From Thermothelomyces thermophilus ATCC 42464 (taxonomy: Eukaryota; Ascomycota; Sordariomycetes; Sordariales; Chaetomiaceae), in assembly GCF_000226095.1 (NCBI RefSeq), contig NC_016475.1:2108001-2172000 (forward strand): a stretch of 64,000 nucleotides of DNA, written 5' to 3'. Below the pieces are notes generated by a model that did no database searches, had not been told where the DNA came from, and worked only from the letters and a program-made list of their open reading frames with translations. The position numbers were made by a program, and so were the translations under genes. Shown in pieces: positions 31,944 to 44,452 of the stretch; the first letter of the stretch is position 1, and each line of letters starts with the position of its first letter.

Positions 31944-32839
31944 TTACTCGAGCGAGGTGGTCGAGCTGCTGCTGGAGTGGTGGCTAGATCGGCTCCTGTG
32001 TCCGTGACTGGAGGAAGAATAGGCGTGGCGGCTACCCTTCCGGGCCCTGCGGCTGGACTCGTCCGCGGGCAGCCCCTGAACGATACCGTTGCGGGCCAGC
32101 ATGCCGCCGTTGACCGAGAAGTTGCGGCAGACCATAAACGCACGCATGGCCGCGTTCTCCTGCGCCAGGCTGCCGGATTCGTAGGCCAGATCGGTCTGGT
32201 ACTCGCGCCCGTTGACCAACACTAGGCAGGTGTAGCCATTGCCATCGCGGTAGCATTCGTACCTGGGATCGTGCCACCCACGGCGCCGGCAAAGGCCTGC
32301 AAAAAAGCAGCGTGGTTAGCCCCCCCTTGTCTTCATCCTATACCCGTCGTCGGGAGAAGGGTGGGGAAGGGGTTTCGAAAGGAAGGGGAGGTAACGGGAT
32401 ATGGAGAACCGGGTGTGATAAACTTGGAGACGTGAACCGATCTGCATGACAGCCCAATTGCCCAATTCTTGAACGCCTTCAGCCCTACGGGGACGCATTG
32501 CACGGACAAGGGCCGATAGCTCGAAAGACGATGAGGCTTAGAGAGAGGTGCGAGTTTCAGGGGTGTGAGGCCAGGAACAGCATCTACAGAGTTGTGTATG
32601 TGTGTGTGCGTGTGTGTGTGTTTGGGGAAAAAAGGGGGGGTGGGGGCGGCCAGAGGGAAGGAGGCTGACCACGTGCGGATGCCCTCCTTCTCGGCTACAC
32701 CCCACCATAACGGGAGTGACGTGTGTGACACGGTGTTGACAGCGCGGTACGGTGGATTAATGAATCGGATTCCTTTTCCATATGCTGATGCATCATATAA
32801 AAACTTACTCTCGAGGTACTGCATGTAGAAGCCGCCCAT
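31944..32839 (-). CDS. Small dsRNA-binding-domain-like protein
   Basis: Two exons, 32809-32839 (minimal) and 31944-32296, separated by a 512 bp gap that starts GTAAGT and ends TTTGCAG, give 127 aa from the Met at 32839. The splice joins FYMQYLES to LCRRRGWHDPRYECYRD. Residues 7-68 fit the dsRBD alpha-beta-beta-beta-alpha order: helix YLESLCRRR, strand PRYECYRD, strand YTCLVLVNG, REYQTD, helix SLAQENAAMRAFMVC. The Lys-rich KKxAK motif that contacts RNA in canonical dsRBDs is absent at the start of the second helix, so it could be a protein-binding (type B) version. SVNGGMLARNGIVQGLP follows, then a tail rich in Ser, His and Arg. The frame is open further upstream (GHIDHEARTLGYREAIDT precedes the Met), so an additional 5' exon or an earlier start is likely. 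Function is not known; the dsRBD reading is my inference. Confidence 0.65.
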
Positions 32840-35800
32840 TGTGTCAATCGCTTCTCGGTAACCCAATGTGCGCGCTTCGTGGTCGATATGCCCGGTGATA
32901 GAGTGGGCAGGCACGGGGTGACGCGAAAGTTGAAGAATGACAGGGAGGTGGGTGGCACCGTGAGCAGACTGCGGGCCAGGGGTGGCCGAGACTTGGTGTG
33001 ATGCGCTGCAGTAGAGCCTGACCGAGGAGTGATGTGGCAGGAACACCCAAGGGGGAGGAAGAAAACGCAGGGCAACGTCGGAGCTGGGCGCTTTGTCTCA
33101 CGAACGGGGGAGGGTGGTGTGAGCTGGGAGACTGAAGATGTTAAAGTTAAGGCTGATATGCTACCTATCCAAGGCGGCGATGCAGGAAGGGACGGAAGCC
33201 ATGGGTCATCACCGGCGAGAGAAGTGCGCTTTATTGCGCTGAGGCAAGGAGAATGCGGGGCAGGGGATGGAAAAAATGCCCAGATCAGACTGATGCAACA
33301 AGGAAATGATGGAGAATTCGAGCGGAAGGAGGGAAGGGGTCGTCAGACGCATGGCCACTGGAAGATGCGGCTCAAAGTGTGACCCATCTTGATGTGCTGG
33401 CGTGCGTCGTTGCCAGTTGATACAAGCGCAGAGGCCGGGTCAACTCCACCCTAGTAACATGGGGGTGGTGCACCCACCGATTTAGCAGAGAGAGATCTCT
33501 TTTTTTCTTTTGATAAGTCCGGCTAGCCTGGGTTGGGAAGAAAGACGAGGGTTAACCCCCCCCTCCCTTCCATCCTCCACATGCACGCGCATCCCGCATG
33601 TTCCTGTCCGAAGTTGGGGCCGGACCGGGTGTTGTTCTGGGATTAGCGGAATGTGAAGCTTCCACATGAAGCGGATGGCAACTGGTCGCTGACACTTGAA
33701 GACCGGCGAGCGGTTGGCTGAAAGTAGTCGGACCTCGCCTTGGATGTTGCTGCTGCCGGGTCAGATCTTGGTCGACACCCCACTCACCTAGTGAATGCAG
33801 ATGAAGGGATGTCCTTGTTTCGTCAGGGTCAGGGCAGAGGGGAGCGAAGATCCTACGTACTACGTATGTACATACATACGTACTGTACGTACATAAGTCG
33901 CCCACTGCGTACCGATTATGCGCAGAAAAACTTCAGCAGCGACACAAGGGGAAAATGAGCTGCTGCACGACATTCCTCGGCTATGTTGCGGTGTCACGCA
34001 CTGCGAGATGTAGCGCCTAGTACAACAATGGTGCCGTCTACATTAATGAAAGTAATGATGTACGAAGTATGTACTTACAAATTCCGTACATGGGTGTGGA
34101 TATTTGAGCCATGCCTAGCCTCATGTCAAATGGTAAGAATTACTACACCGAACCACACAACAAGGGGCAGCGTGCGGCAGGATGACATCCTCTGCTGCTT
34201 GGTAGCTACTGTGTAGTACGAGGATACGAATGGACAGCGTGTGGAGTAGGGTGAAGCAGCTTCGGTAACTCAGGAAAACTAGGGAAAACGGAGGCGACCG
34301 GGTGAAATCTGCACAGGGTGCTTGTGTGGGCCATGCAGACGAGGTTCAATTCGCCGACAGCAGTGTTACTATGTATGTATAGTACATGCCCATCACGTCG
34401 GCAAAGCAACGTTTGAAAGGACGGCGCCGGGGCCCTGAGAGCGGTTCTGGAAACTTTTTCTTCGCTGACACGCAGCAGGCACTCGCCCGCGGGGTTGGGC
34501 GAATCACAGCCCGGCAATTGAGCTTTCTGAGAAGCGGCCGCCTCGGGCTCGGGAGGTCGAGAAGCACTTGTCAAGAAACGCTTGAGACTCGCGAGCCAGG
34601 GATTGGTGTAGTGCAATCCCCAGTGTATGTATGTACATATGTCCTCCGGAGACGATCCGCGATCGTGATCGGTCTGGATGGCCAATGCCACTCGGCAACC
34701 CCCGCCCTTCCTGTCGAGGGACCAAGCAGCCAGCGGGGTTGGGTCGTGCGCGGGAGAGAATGACTGGCGTGAGGCCATACCACGAAGTCGGTGAAGGGAG
34801 ATGAGGTGCATGAACAGTGGCTGGGGTCTGGGAACCCTTGCATGTTTTGCCTCTGTCCCTAACGGCGCGGGGCGGGCTGTGAATGGCGGATGCGGCCGCA
34901 AGGCGACTAGGCACAGGCCAACCTCGAACGCTCATGCAATGATGAGTTGGCAATGCTGCTTAGATATTAAAAGCAAGACTCCAACTATGGGCCGAGCCGT
35001 GAGGAGGAAGAGGGGGAGGGGAGGGGGGCAAAAACATGGCGAATAGACACCGACGGATGGTTGCACCGAAAGCACAATTCTGCGACCAGCGACCTGCGAC
35101 CCGGCGTCGAGCCCCACGATGCCCTTGCGCCGAAGGGAGAGCGGAGTGATGGGAAGTTTTTGAGCTTCCGAACGGAGCCAATTGCCAAACGCCCGGGCAA
35201 CGGACGGAATTGCGATGGCGGCACTGCAAAACGATTGATGACTCTGGCCACAGCGCCGGCGGCCCTAAAAAAGTTTCAAGCAATTCGGAGCTCAAAGTGA
35301 TTTGAGGAAGGCGGGCTGGGACGAGACCCGCCCGATATTGTCTCGGCGTGGGCCAACCCCACCAGAACCACCAGAGCGGAAGGCACAGCAACGAGGGGCA
35401 TACGCAGTTACGGTGGAAGCTACTCTCCTCCTCGGGCAGGTAGTACCTTACCTACCATAGGTACCCGGAGGTAAAGTACGGGGAGTGCCTCGGTGTAGGG
35501 ACTTCGATATCGACATAGAAGGTACAACTGGAGGAAAACCATGAGCTCGGAAAACACTGCAGCCTGAAGTCACCAGAACCTGGCCCCAGTGTTCCAACTT
35601 GGACCTCCGAGGCCTATTGTTGTCGCCATCGACGTGGGTTTCCTAATCCGGACGCGGAGTGGTTGGAACACGCTGGGCCTATGAGCGTCACTAGTTGTGA
35701 GAGACTCTTCTGGAAAGAATCGACGGCCCAATCCCGAGCGTATTTCGGCGTCCAAGCTTCCAAAACAAACGTCGAGCAAAGGCAGAGCATCCAATGGATG

Positions 35801-37900
35801 GACAGTCAGCTCTATCGTCCGTTGCCAACGGCGAATCAAGGGTCATACCTCGCAGTTGGCAACAGAGAGACGTCGCACGGCGGGCAGAACGGCTTTGACA
35901 CTACTCATTTTACTCCAGCAAGTGTACTCGAAGTGGATCCTCCGAACTGTACTACCGACAGCGCCTACGTCGATGTGATGCGGTGCGCGGTGTATGCACG
36001 TAAGGTATGTATGTAAGTTCAGTTGGGCGAGGGATCGAGGGATGTTCGGCCGGGGAAACCGGCCGGAGGAAGGGCAGAGTAGGAGCAGGGCACGGCAGAC
36101 GGCATTGCCCGCGCGGGGCGTCGCAACCTCGACTTCGACCCCCTAATTCTGTCGCTATCCTGCTTACCTTGCAACCTCCGCTTCCCCTTTTTAGAACCGC
36201 CGTGATCGACAAGGCGTTCAGTTTAATTCACCTCGCTCGCTCACATACATATCCGACCCGGTCCGACTTCCACCTCGAGAAGCTGTGCCGCTCGACACCT
36301 CATGCAACAGGTACCTGTTTATGCAACGTTCTGGCACAGATTTGCCATTGCGCAAGATCTCGGGGAGGGCCGCTTGCGCCGTCGACTTCCGGAGACGTGC
36401 TGGGACCCCTTCCGTCGAGGCTTGCCTCACCGGCCAGATATTGCAGGACTACAGAAGTGGCCGCGTCCGAAGAACGAAGAGGGGAGGGGGAGAACGGAAA
36501 CAGCGGGGAAGCCCACCATGTTTTCAAGGCAAACGAAAACAGCGTCGACAGATCGGGCATCTTGAACACCCACCTTCATCTGGTCCTCGTCTCGGAGAGC
36601 AGGCAGCCCGGGAAGCCCAAGGGTAAGTGGAGCAGCTCTAAACCCAAGTCGTGTGCGTAAGCCAGGTTGGTATGTACGGAGTACATACATACACAACAAT
36701 CTATGGATGCACTCTGTAAAGGAGCCCAATGGACAAGAGTTGACTGCCGTGGATGCGTCGCAGCCCAGCGGCCCCAGTTGACGAACCGGATTGGTGCGTC
36801 TTAGGGGCATTTCTCTCCTCTTCTGATGATGAGTGGTGATAATGAACCCAGTGTCTCCCCCAGAAGGCCTAGACATTCCACTTTTGCCTGGCTTCTTCGC
36901 GATATAGCAGGTAATAGCCGGAACTACATGTATTTGTTCTTCGGAAGCGGCCGCCCGACTGGGCCTCCGTATCTGCGTACCTCAGGTTATATATCAAATC
37001 CCACGGGGATGAAAAGGGAAGAAAACAATGGGTAAAATCCAGGAAGAAGGCGCTTGGATGTTCTAGCTCCCGATCCGTGATTCTGATGGCCGACCACGCC
37101 TTGGTCATGCCTACCGGCCGCCGAGTCGGCCGCCGCTGCACATGCACCACCTGGTGCTATCCAAGGTAAGCCGGAAAAAAAAAAAGACAGAGCTGATTAG
37201 CAGCTGCTCTGCTGTTTCCCCGCAAGACCTTGAAGCGCCGTATGAGCTACGTCGCTGGTGGGTTTCCGCGCATATCATTGTTGACAATAGTGCAAATCAT
37301 GCAAACGCGCGCGCGCATATACTCACTCACATGTATGTATGTACATGGGAGGGTTTTGGTTCGATGCTCCGCCGTATTCAATCTATGGTTATATCAGCAG
37401 CTCCCACTATACAGAGTACTTGAACATGTATGGACAAGGAGCCTGTGCAAGGTTTGCGACGCCCATGTAGAACGGCTCATTTCCCACGTTCTGATCCCCT
37501 CTCTGTCTCAGCTTTCGATGGGTTCGATACGTACTGTACGGACCTCTTGGGCCGAACGCCTAACACCCAGTGGCCAGGGCAGCAATGCAGCATATCCCAC
37601 AGGATCGCTCATTCGTATGGTGGGCAAGTGAGCGTCCACAACTACAGAGACAACCGGCTGACGTTGAATATGGCGAGGTGCATTCTGCTGTCTCAATTGC
37701 CAGCCCTCTCACCTTCCCTCCCCAGTGACTCATCCCAAAACAGACGAAGAGGGAAACAGGGGTGGGAGTAGGGGAGACGGCTGACAGGGCAAAACAAGAT
37801 AGACGGACAAACGACCTTCACCCCCTAATCCGCGTTCCTCACCATGTCAACCCAGCTACTAGACTCACCTGAGCTAGGTCCCACCGTCGGTATTGTCCCT
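32840..37900. other. 5 kb gene-poor region
   Basis: No gene is supported. ORFs of 231 codons (34206-34901, minus) and 217 codons (36007-36660, plus) have skewed composition, no recognisable domain and no splice context. The stretch is marked by ATGTA/GTACAT/TACGTA alternating words (33856-33893, 34054-34075, 34372-34388, 34625-34640, 36000-36012, 36671-36691, 37330-37346) and one exact TACGGAGTA (36675-36683). The 5' exon of the dsRBD-like gene may extend into its left end. Confidence 0.55.
33856..33893. repeat. Alternating TACGTA/GTACATAC tract
   Basis: About 38 bp of purine-pyrimidine alternation built from TACGTA, GTACATAC and GTAC units, largely self-complementary. Confidence 0.75.
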
Positions 37901-38286
37901 TTAGAAACCCTGCTTCCTATCAAAGTACTCCTTCATTGCCCTTACGCACGGCTGCGGGATGGCGTAGACCGGGTGGATCGGGCGCACGCGATCCTTGCTG
38001 TCAAAGACCTGTGGACCGTCGAGGTAGGGCAGGACCGCCCACGCCGCTTCCATCGCCCCCTCTGCTGCTCCTTCCTTTTTGAGCTCGTTGCTGTCGTCGT
38101 CACCGTCGTTGTCGTCGTTAAGCTCGTCTAGCTCCCACTGGTGCTGGGCGGAGCTGAGACCCGAGAGGACGTAGCAGGAGTGGTAGGCGTCTGACATCCT
38201 GTTTTTGTCTCTCCCCCGCTCAAGAAAGGGGGGGAGGGCAGGTGTGAGTTTGGTCTGTGTCTCTCCTCTCTCCCTCTCTGCATGTG

Positions 38287-38351
<65 letters not shown>

Positions 38352-40046
38352 CATGGCACATGACAGAGCATGCACGGGGATGAAGTGGCGGGTTCTGAGG
38401 ACGGAGGGAGAGGGGGGAAGAAACAAAATTGGGAGTGGGGAGCGGGCAACCGCGGAAGGGAACAAGTGGCGAGCGGCGACGTGTACAACGACAAAACTTA
38501 CTTTCCCGGTTTATCGCGCAATCCCCCCCTTTTGGTCTGGTCTTGACAGCAGCAGAGAATGTAGCGGATCAAGCCTTCCCGGTTGAATAAGCTCTCATCT
38601 GCCGGCGGCGGCCTATGCCTGTCGGTGATGGTGGTGGTGGTGATTGTGGCGGCCGGGCCGCCTGCGGCCATCGGCCCACTGCTGCTGCTGCTGCTGTTGA
38701 GACATGCCTCGACTAGGGGAAAGCACCCGCCGACCCAGTGGCTGTAACAACCGTCGACCAGCTTGTTGGTGCGCCCGGAGAAGCCTCCCTCGGGTGCGTA
38801 CTGCCGAGCCGACAGCCAGGCTATCAGTCGTGGAACATCTAGGTAGCTATCATCACCCGTCGGCCGTCTCGTCAGCATGTCGTGCTCCCATTTGTGCCAG
38901 GCGTGGGTGGGCAGATTAAGGGTGGATGCAGAGCTACCGTCCCATCCGGAAACGCTGCGGAACATACCTAGAAATGCTACGGCCCGGGTGGTCTAGCAGC
39001 GCGAGGCAACCGAGCGCGCAGAAGGCGTATGCCCCGTGGGCCTCGGCGTTTGGCTGACCCGATATGCCGCCTTCATATGTTTGGCCTGGATGGGTTTAGC
39101 AGGCGGTCCGCGGACCATCGACGACCATTTCATCTCTCCTGCTTACATCTTTGTACGTAATCTGCGACTCCGGTAAACAGATTTACGCTGCTGTCTCCCG
39201 TGTATGCAGGGGACTCGGGCGTGAGATCCAGCGGGAGGCGCAGTAGCGTGATGATGACCGCTGCGCAATATGCCCCCCTAATGATTTTTTTTTCCGCGGT
39301 TAGCTCGGTGTCTGCCACCATATTATCATCAACGCCTAAGGTTACGGGTCGACATACCTGATGTCCTCCTCGCCGCCGAGACAAACCTGGAATCCGCCAT
39401 CTGGCTGCTTCAGACTGCAGAGCCACCTCCACATCGCCTTCCGATCGACGACCTCGTATGCTTCCTGGCCTCCGACCAAGGCAAGCGACAGAACGACAGC
39501 GTAGGTCGTCGCCAGGTGAGAGAGCTGCCCGCCGCCGCCGCCGAACCCGCCCGAATCATTCTGCATCGAGCGCGCCGTGGCCACGATGGCATCCCTGTAG
39601 GACGCGACGTCCTCCCCGAGCATGGTCAGGGCCGACAGGCACCAGTACAGGAACCATGGCCTGCTGGCGTCGGCGGCCACGAAGCGGCCAGGCAACCTTC
39701 TCAGACATTGGTGCAGAAACCTGACGTGCCGGTCTCGGTCGAGCCGCGGCACGCCGTGCTCATTGTACTGGAGGTTCTCGTCCTCTCCGCTCAGGAAGGG
39801 GAGGCACGCCTCGATGGTCTCGTCCTGGACCGTGGACGTAGCCGTGACCAGCGGGTCCCGGACGGGCGGAAACTGGGTAAAAAGGTCTGGGATCATGATC
39901 CCTGCCGCTTTCCTGTCGAACTCAATCTCTTCCTCCTCTCTCTCGCTCTCCGAGCTGCGCAGTGCCGGGGATGGTGATGCTGATGGACGTCGCTGCTGGG
40001 CCGCTGCCATCTTTTTCCACGGAAACGCAACGGCTCTTGGACGCAT
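37901..40046 (-). CDS. ram1: Protein farnesyltransferase beta subunit
   Basis: Catalytic subunit that, with the alpha subunit, transfers farnesyl to the Cys of CaaX proteins such as Ras, Rheb and a-type mating pheromone. Five exons: 39358-40046, 39147-39277, 38968-39085, 38502-38846 and 37901-38198, giving 526 aa. Prenyltransferase repeats include [39 protein letters not shown] (splice), [20 protein letters not shown] and [20 protein letters not shown]. Zn ligands D344 and C346 (VDGCYSHW) and H434 ([14 protein letters not shown], right after the last splice) are in place. [21 protein letters not shown] is typical of the farnesyl rather than the geranylgeranyl type-I subunit. Two fungal-style insertions occur: a Ser/Thr/Pro stretch at about 362-395 and an Asp/Asn/Glu stretch at about 455-477. 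The start is uncertain: Met at 40046 or 40010. Intron 4 holds a long (TG)n microsatellite. Confidence 0.92.
38284..38350. repeat. (TG)n microsatellite in farnesyltransferase intron 4
   Basis: About 33 TG units with one C interruption near the left end, inside the 303 bp intron 38199-38501 ((CA)n on the transcribed strand). Likely polymorphic. Confidence 0.95.
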
Positions 40047-40961
40047 TGAAGGTCTTGCTTTGTTTTCGCGCACGCTGCGATTCACTGGATTCTCCCACGA
40101 GGAGGGGCCAGGCCGGAGAACAATAGTTGTGATGACCTCCTTGTTAACATTATTCTGTCATGCCACAAATGGAAATTGGGGACTACGGAATAGCTCACCT
40201 GAGATGTGTTTGCAGCATTCCGAGCGTTGTGATTGGGCTCGCCCCAGCTGCTTTTGACGTTGCGGGTTGTGCGCCAAGACCACTGCTGGGGCGGCTGCTA
40301 ACTAGAAGCGCGGGAAGGCAACCTCCACCTCCCAAAGCGGGCTACCACCTTCTTCCCTCCTCTCATATACGCAGTATGTCTTCATTGGGCGCTTATTTGT
40401 TACCTACCTAGTACGGGAAATTAGCAGTTTGATGGTGGACCCCTCGCACACTGCTGACATTACTTTTGCGTTCTTTCTGTTTTCCTTTTCTGTTCTTTTC
40501 TCTACTTTCCTTCTGTCCCACGAAGTCCGATAGGATGTTCGCAAGATCAGCATCAGACGAAGCGCCGTTTGGCTGCTCTGATTGACATCCTCCTCGCTTG
40601 CCACCTGTCGCCCACCGAGTCCGGACCGGAGCCTTGCAGGAAATAGGATGGCCGGACGGTGTCCCGACCACCGGCCCGGATTTTGAATGTGCTCGTCCGA
40701 GTGGACATGCTGACATGTCTCGACGTACTCAATCGACCTTTTCTACCTCCGTTCTCCGTACGGATACCTCGGTACACTGACACTACCGCCACGTCGAGTT
40801 TCTGCCGTGCGGCAATCGGTCGACTCACAACCCTGGCACAGGTTTGCCCCTTCTTTAGCTCGTCATAGGTGTATTAACTCATCCGAGTTGGATGTGAATA
40901 TATGTATGTAGGGATTACACTACATACACCAGTACCGAGTAAGTGTCCTCGCTTACACTAA

Positions 40962-40983
40962 CAGTAGTGTAAGAGCGCTGAAG
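40962..40983. repeat. Perfect 9 bp hairpin
   Basis: CTTACACTA and TAGTGTAAG are exact reverse complements separated by four bases. Confidence 0.85.
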
Positions 40984-42120
40984 AGGCCCCAGCGTGTTTG
41001 ATGTTGCCGGCAGATCAAACAGATCACCGAAATGGGTGGTCCCGGTTATCCGCCCCGAGCGGCTAACCTGCGGGGCCTGAGACACGGCATTGCACTATTC
41101 GGAGATCGACGCCCAATTTAGGGTAGAGAGTCCATCAACTTCCGCAAAACGCAATGCACTAACAACAAGAGAACGGCGAGGCGTGACGGGATGTCATGAT
41201 GGCATTTGACCTCTCACGTCATGTTCACCTGACAAGCCGGCAATGCCGTTTCCAGGCTGGGTTGCGGAGTCGTGTCTTTTTGGCATTCAACAACGACCGG
41301 GGCCTCTTTTCACTAGGCTTGAGTTATGTATGTACTATACATGCCATACATCCCTAGCACAATTTGGTAGTGGATGACGGACGTATGGACCTACACTTCC
41401 TAGTGTACGTGCGCGTAACTACGCAGCACGGATCCGTACACAGACTTGCGTACTTTGACCCAACCCGATTCACCAGTCGTGTTGGAGGCTCTCCAGAGCG
41501 TCTCTCGGCACATGCCGGGATATCTTTCGGGAAGTTCCCCGGCAGTCGCAAACTACACACGCTGCGAGGCGCAGGGCACACACCCCCGACAAGGGGTTTT
41601 GAGCATGCGGCTCATGCCCCTGGAGAACTATCTCAGGAGTGCATACTTATCCAGTCCACGCACATATCTGGCCAATCCAGATCAGGAACGACTCGCCATC
41701 CAAACTGGTCTGAGTACGGATACCACGCAGTACAACACATACACTACTGAACACTATCGTTGTTAATGTGTGTACTGCTTTGAGCGGCAAGTGTTGTCGC
41801 GCGGCAGGGGGGCCGACATCTTCCTTGAACGAAGTCGTATCTTGTTGTCTACTTCTAACTGTCTGAACGAACGGAACTGCTCCCACGGCTTGTGGTCGAG
41901 CGGAGTCTCTTCTCTCGTTGGTCTCCTCGGACCAGATCCGACCCATTGGCTCCCATGGCCTCGTGCGTACGGAATACGGAACACATAGGAGGATTATGAG
42001 AAACCAGCAGACAGTGCTGGCCACGTTGCCAGATGTGAACATGATGGTGGCGCTAACTGGTGGAGCCCCGCTTGTGCCCGTTGATCGAGACTCTAGCGCA
42101 AGGAGGGGAGCCTGGCGATT

Positions 42121-42170
42121 GTAATCCGTATGTCTGGATGCGGATAACGCTACACTAGTGTACGGATTAC
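42121..42170. repeat. 50 bp inverted-repeat unit with an internal palindrome
   Basis: GTAATCCGTA at the left end and TACGGATTAC at the right end are exact inverted copies; between them lies the 12 bp perfect palindrome TACACTAGTGTA (42151-42162), overlapping the right arm's start. The 12 bp palindrome recurs exactly at 54161-54172. Confidence 0.8.
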
Positions 42171-44452
42171 ACTAGTCTTAACTGAAACTACGGCCTTGGG
42201 TGGGATCGTCGGGAGGCTTGGCTGGTCAACCCCAGGGGCAGACTGGGTTTGTTTCCGTTGAAAGACAGAGAAGTGGAAGGCTCTCGCTCGATCCGGGCTC
42301 GGGCGTTGATGGCTTTGGTTTAAGCCAGAACCAATTGGCCATCCCACGTGCTAATCATGTATATACAGGTACGAAAGGCGTATGAGTTGCCCAAAGTTCG
42401 AGCTCTTCGGAACCTCGAGCGGGACCGGCTGTTCCCGAACTCTTGAGCTCTCGAGCTTCTCACAACTTGCAAGGGTTCCTGAGCAGCTGGCAGGGTCCTC
42501 CCACCTCCGGCGGGATCTGATAGCCGGCGCACAGTAAGAAAGGGCGACCTGGCACGCACTAAATACTTTCAAGTACAGGACCGTACTCCACAGAGTGCTC
42601 ACCAAACCGAGTGAATGGACGAGGGCGACGAGACAGGTAGTATACGGAGGAGTGAATAGAGAGAATGAGCACTTATTTTGATGCTGCTCCGTCCTTGGTG
42701 TAGTTAGTGCACTTGCCGTATTGAAATCGGTGTTTTCGTGATACTCTCCTTGCCGAACCAACCAATCAGAGGGGGCCCTCAATGCCAAGTAGAAACAATA
42801 ACTCGAGTTCATTGCATCCTCTTGACGGGCAGGTGCCTTAATTGAACAGAAGTTCTGCACGTACTCCGTATGTACATACGTTGGCTCTCAACGTACACTT
42901 TCAAGACCGTCCGGATACGGTTTGCACCAGTGTAATCCGTAGGCACTGCCGATTGAAGGCCAAGCAGAGCGGACGCTTGCATGACCGGAATGGCCGTCGG
43001 CAACTGAATCGACCGAACAGATAAGTCGGAACGAAGTAGGCAGGACGCCATGCCCACGGCCCCCGAGATGTTGCATCTCGCCAGGTGCAGGCACAGTGCT
43101 CTGGGGTTGGAATGAACTGTACTGTACGGATGGATGGATGACGGAATTCTCTGCGTTGTTGGCGTTGTGTTGGGACCAACGGCGAACCCGCCTCGGGCCG
43201 TGCTGTCCAGCCAGATCACGCACCAAGTCGAGAGAAAGCAGGTGTTCCAGTGCCAGGGTCTGGTGGGCGACAGTCTAGGTACCCCACCTCAACCACCACT
43301 GCAGCAGAATCCAGATTCGACGATCCAAGGCTCTAGGAAATGCAAGACTCGCCCCAGGGTTCTTGATTGAGCAACAGTGGCCGTCCCAACCGCCCCGTTT
43401 CCTTGGCGTTTTCCTCGGAAGCACGCCCGAACAAGTACACGTCGTCATGAGGTTCTCGCGGGAGAGTTCTGGGGCCGACGAACTGCCTGGAAGAACCAGT
43501 TTGAGCCAGAAACGTCAACGGTATCGTTCGACGAAAGCACGTTGGCAGGCTTGTTTTCTGCATCTGAATTCTCTGGGCATCCAGGTCCCAAGGCTGCTTG
43601 GCCGAGTGTACCACGTACCTTTGTTACTTGAAATGTAATCCGTACGGAATATTGTAACCCGTGCACCCGACGCATGGGAAATGTGGAGGTAGGCCCTGTA
43701 ACTACTACTAGTGTAGTGTACCGATAGTTATCGCTTTCAGGCTTGGAGTTCGAAGGCTGGTGTTGAGCTGGCGGGGCTGGGAAAGGTGCAGGTGAACCAC
43801 TGGGAGAAAGGCAGGTCTCGGTACAGTGCGGCGCGGCGGAACCAGGACGATCCCGCGCTGCAAAGTTCGACCACTCATGGGCAACCTGGTAGCCGGTGAT
43901 TGGACGATCGCGCTCTGCATCCACCCACGACAAGGGTGGTCTGGTACCAGCAGGGTCCAATCAGCAAAACCCCCGAGACCGGGATTCTCGATGCACTCTC
44001 ACCGCCTCTTTCAACTGGCAGGAGCGAGTTGCGCGAGAGGGAACGGTAGCCGGGGCGGGGAAACTGGACAGCGCGGCGCTCCAGCGATCTTCCGCTCTCT
44101 TTCGCCCTCGCCCAAACCCCCGAAAGGGTTTCTCTGGCACGATTTCCCCAGACTGTCACGCCGCCTCCTTTCCCTTTCCAACGAGCAACGCAGACGAAGG
44201 CGCCAGGACCCCGTCCGAGGCGGAGTCGACTTTCTCCTTTTGTGTCCGCGACGCAACGCTGGGAAAACAGACCCAGCAAGGACAAAACCCTTCCTGACCG
44301 ACTCGACGCCGACAAGAAAGAGCGGTGTCCATTTCCCCCTTCGACACCCCTCGTCCTCCAAGCCCGGCGCGACAATACTTCCGAATCCTGCCCTCCGGCC
44401 CCCTTTTGACCGACTATTCGTATCTGGATTTCCCTTCCTGGTTTCGGCCAAC

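Larger units (their letters stand above)
40047..44452. other. 4.4 kb gene-poor region with dispersed short palindromes
   Basis: No gene is supported. It is rich in short repeated words: GTAATCCGTA/TACGGATTAC at 42121, 42161, 42932 and 43635, TACACTAGTGTA at 42151-42162, TACTCCGTA at 42862-42870, and the CTTACACTA/TAGTGTAAG hairpin at 40962-40983. A frame continuous with the Zn2Cys6 gene stays open from about 43826 to 44452, but family-like sequence begins only at 44453. Confidence 0.55.

Noticed and set aside
34206-34901. 231-codon minus-strand ORF in the gene-poor region
   Set aside because: No domain, no conserved-looking blocks, unusual composition and repeated ATGTATGTAC sequence inside it; not supported as a gene.
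36007-36660. 217-codon plus-strand ORF
   Set aside because: No recognisable motif and no promoter or splice context; it starts within an ATGTATGTAAG repeat word.
38128-38361. Thr/His-repeat ORF across the (TG)n tract
   Set aside because: Artefact of translating the microsatellite within the farnesyltransferase intron.
43826-44452. 209-codon in-frame extension of the Zn2Cys6 regulator
   Set aside because: It opens on GTG, is Arg/Pro/Ser-rich leader-like sequence, and the family-like protein begins at the ATG at 44453.
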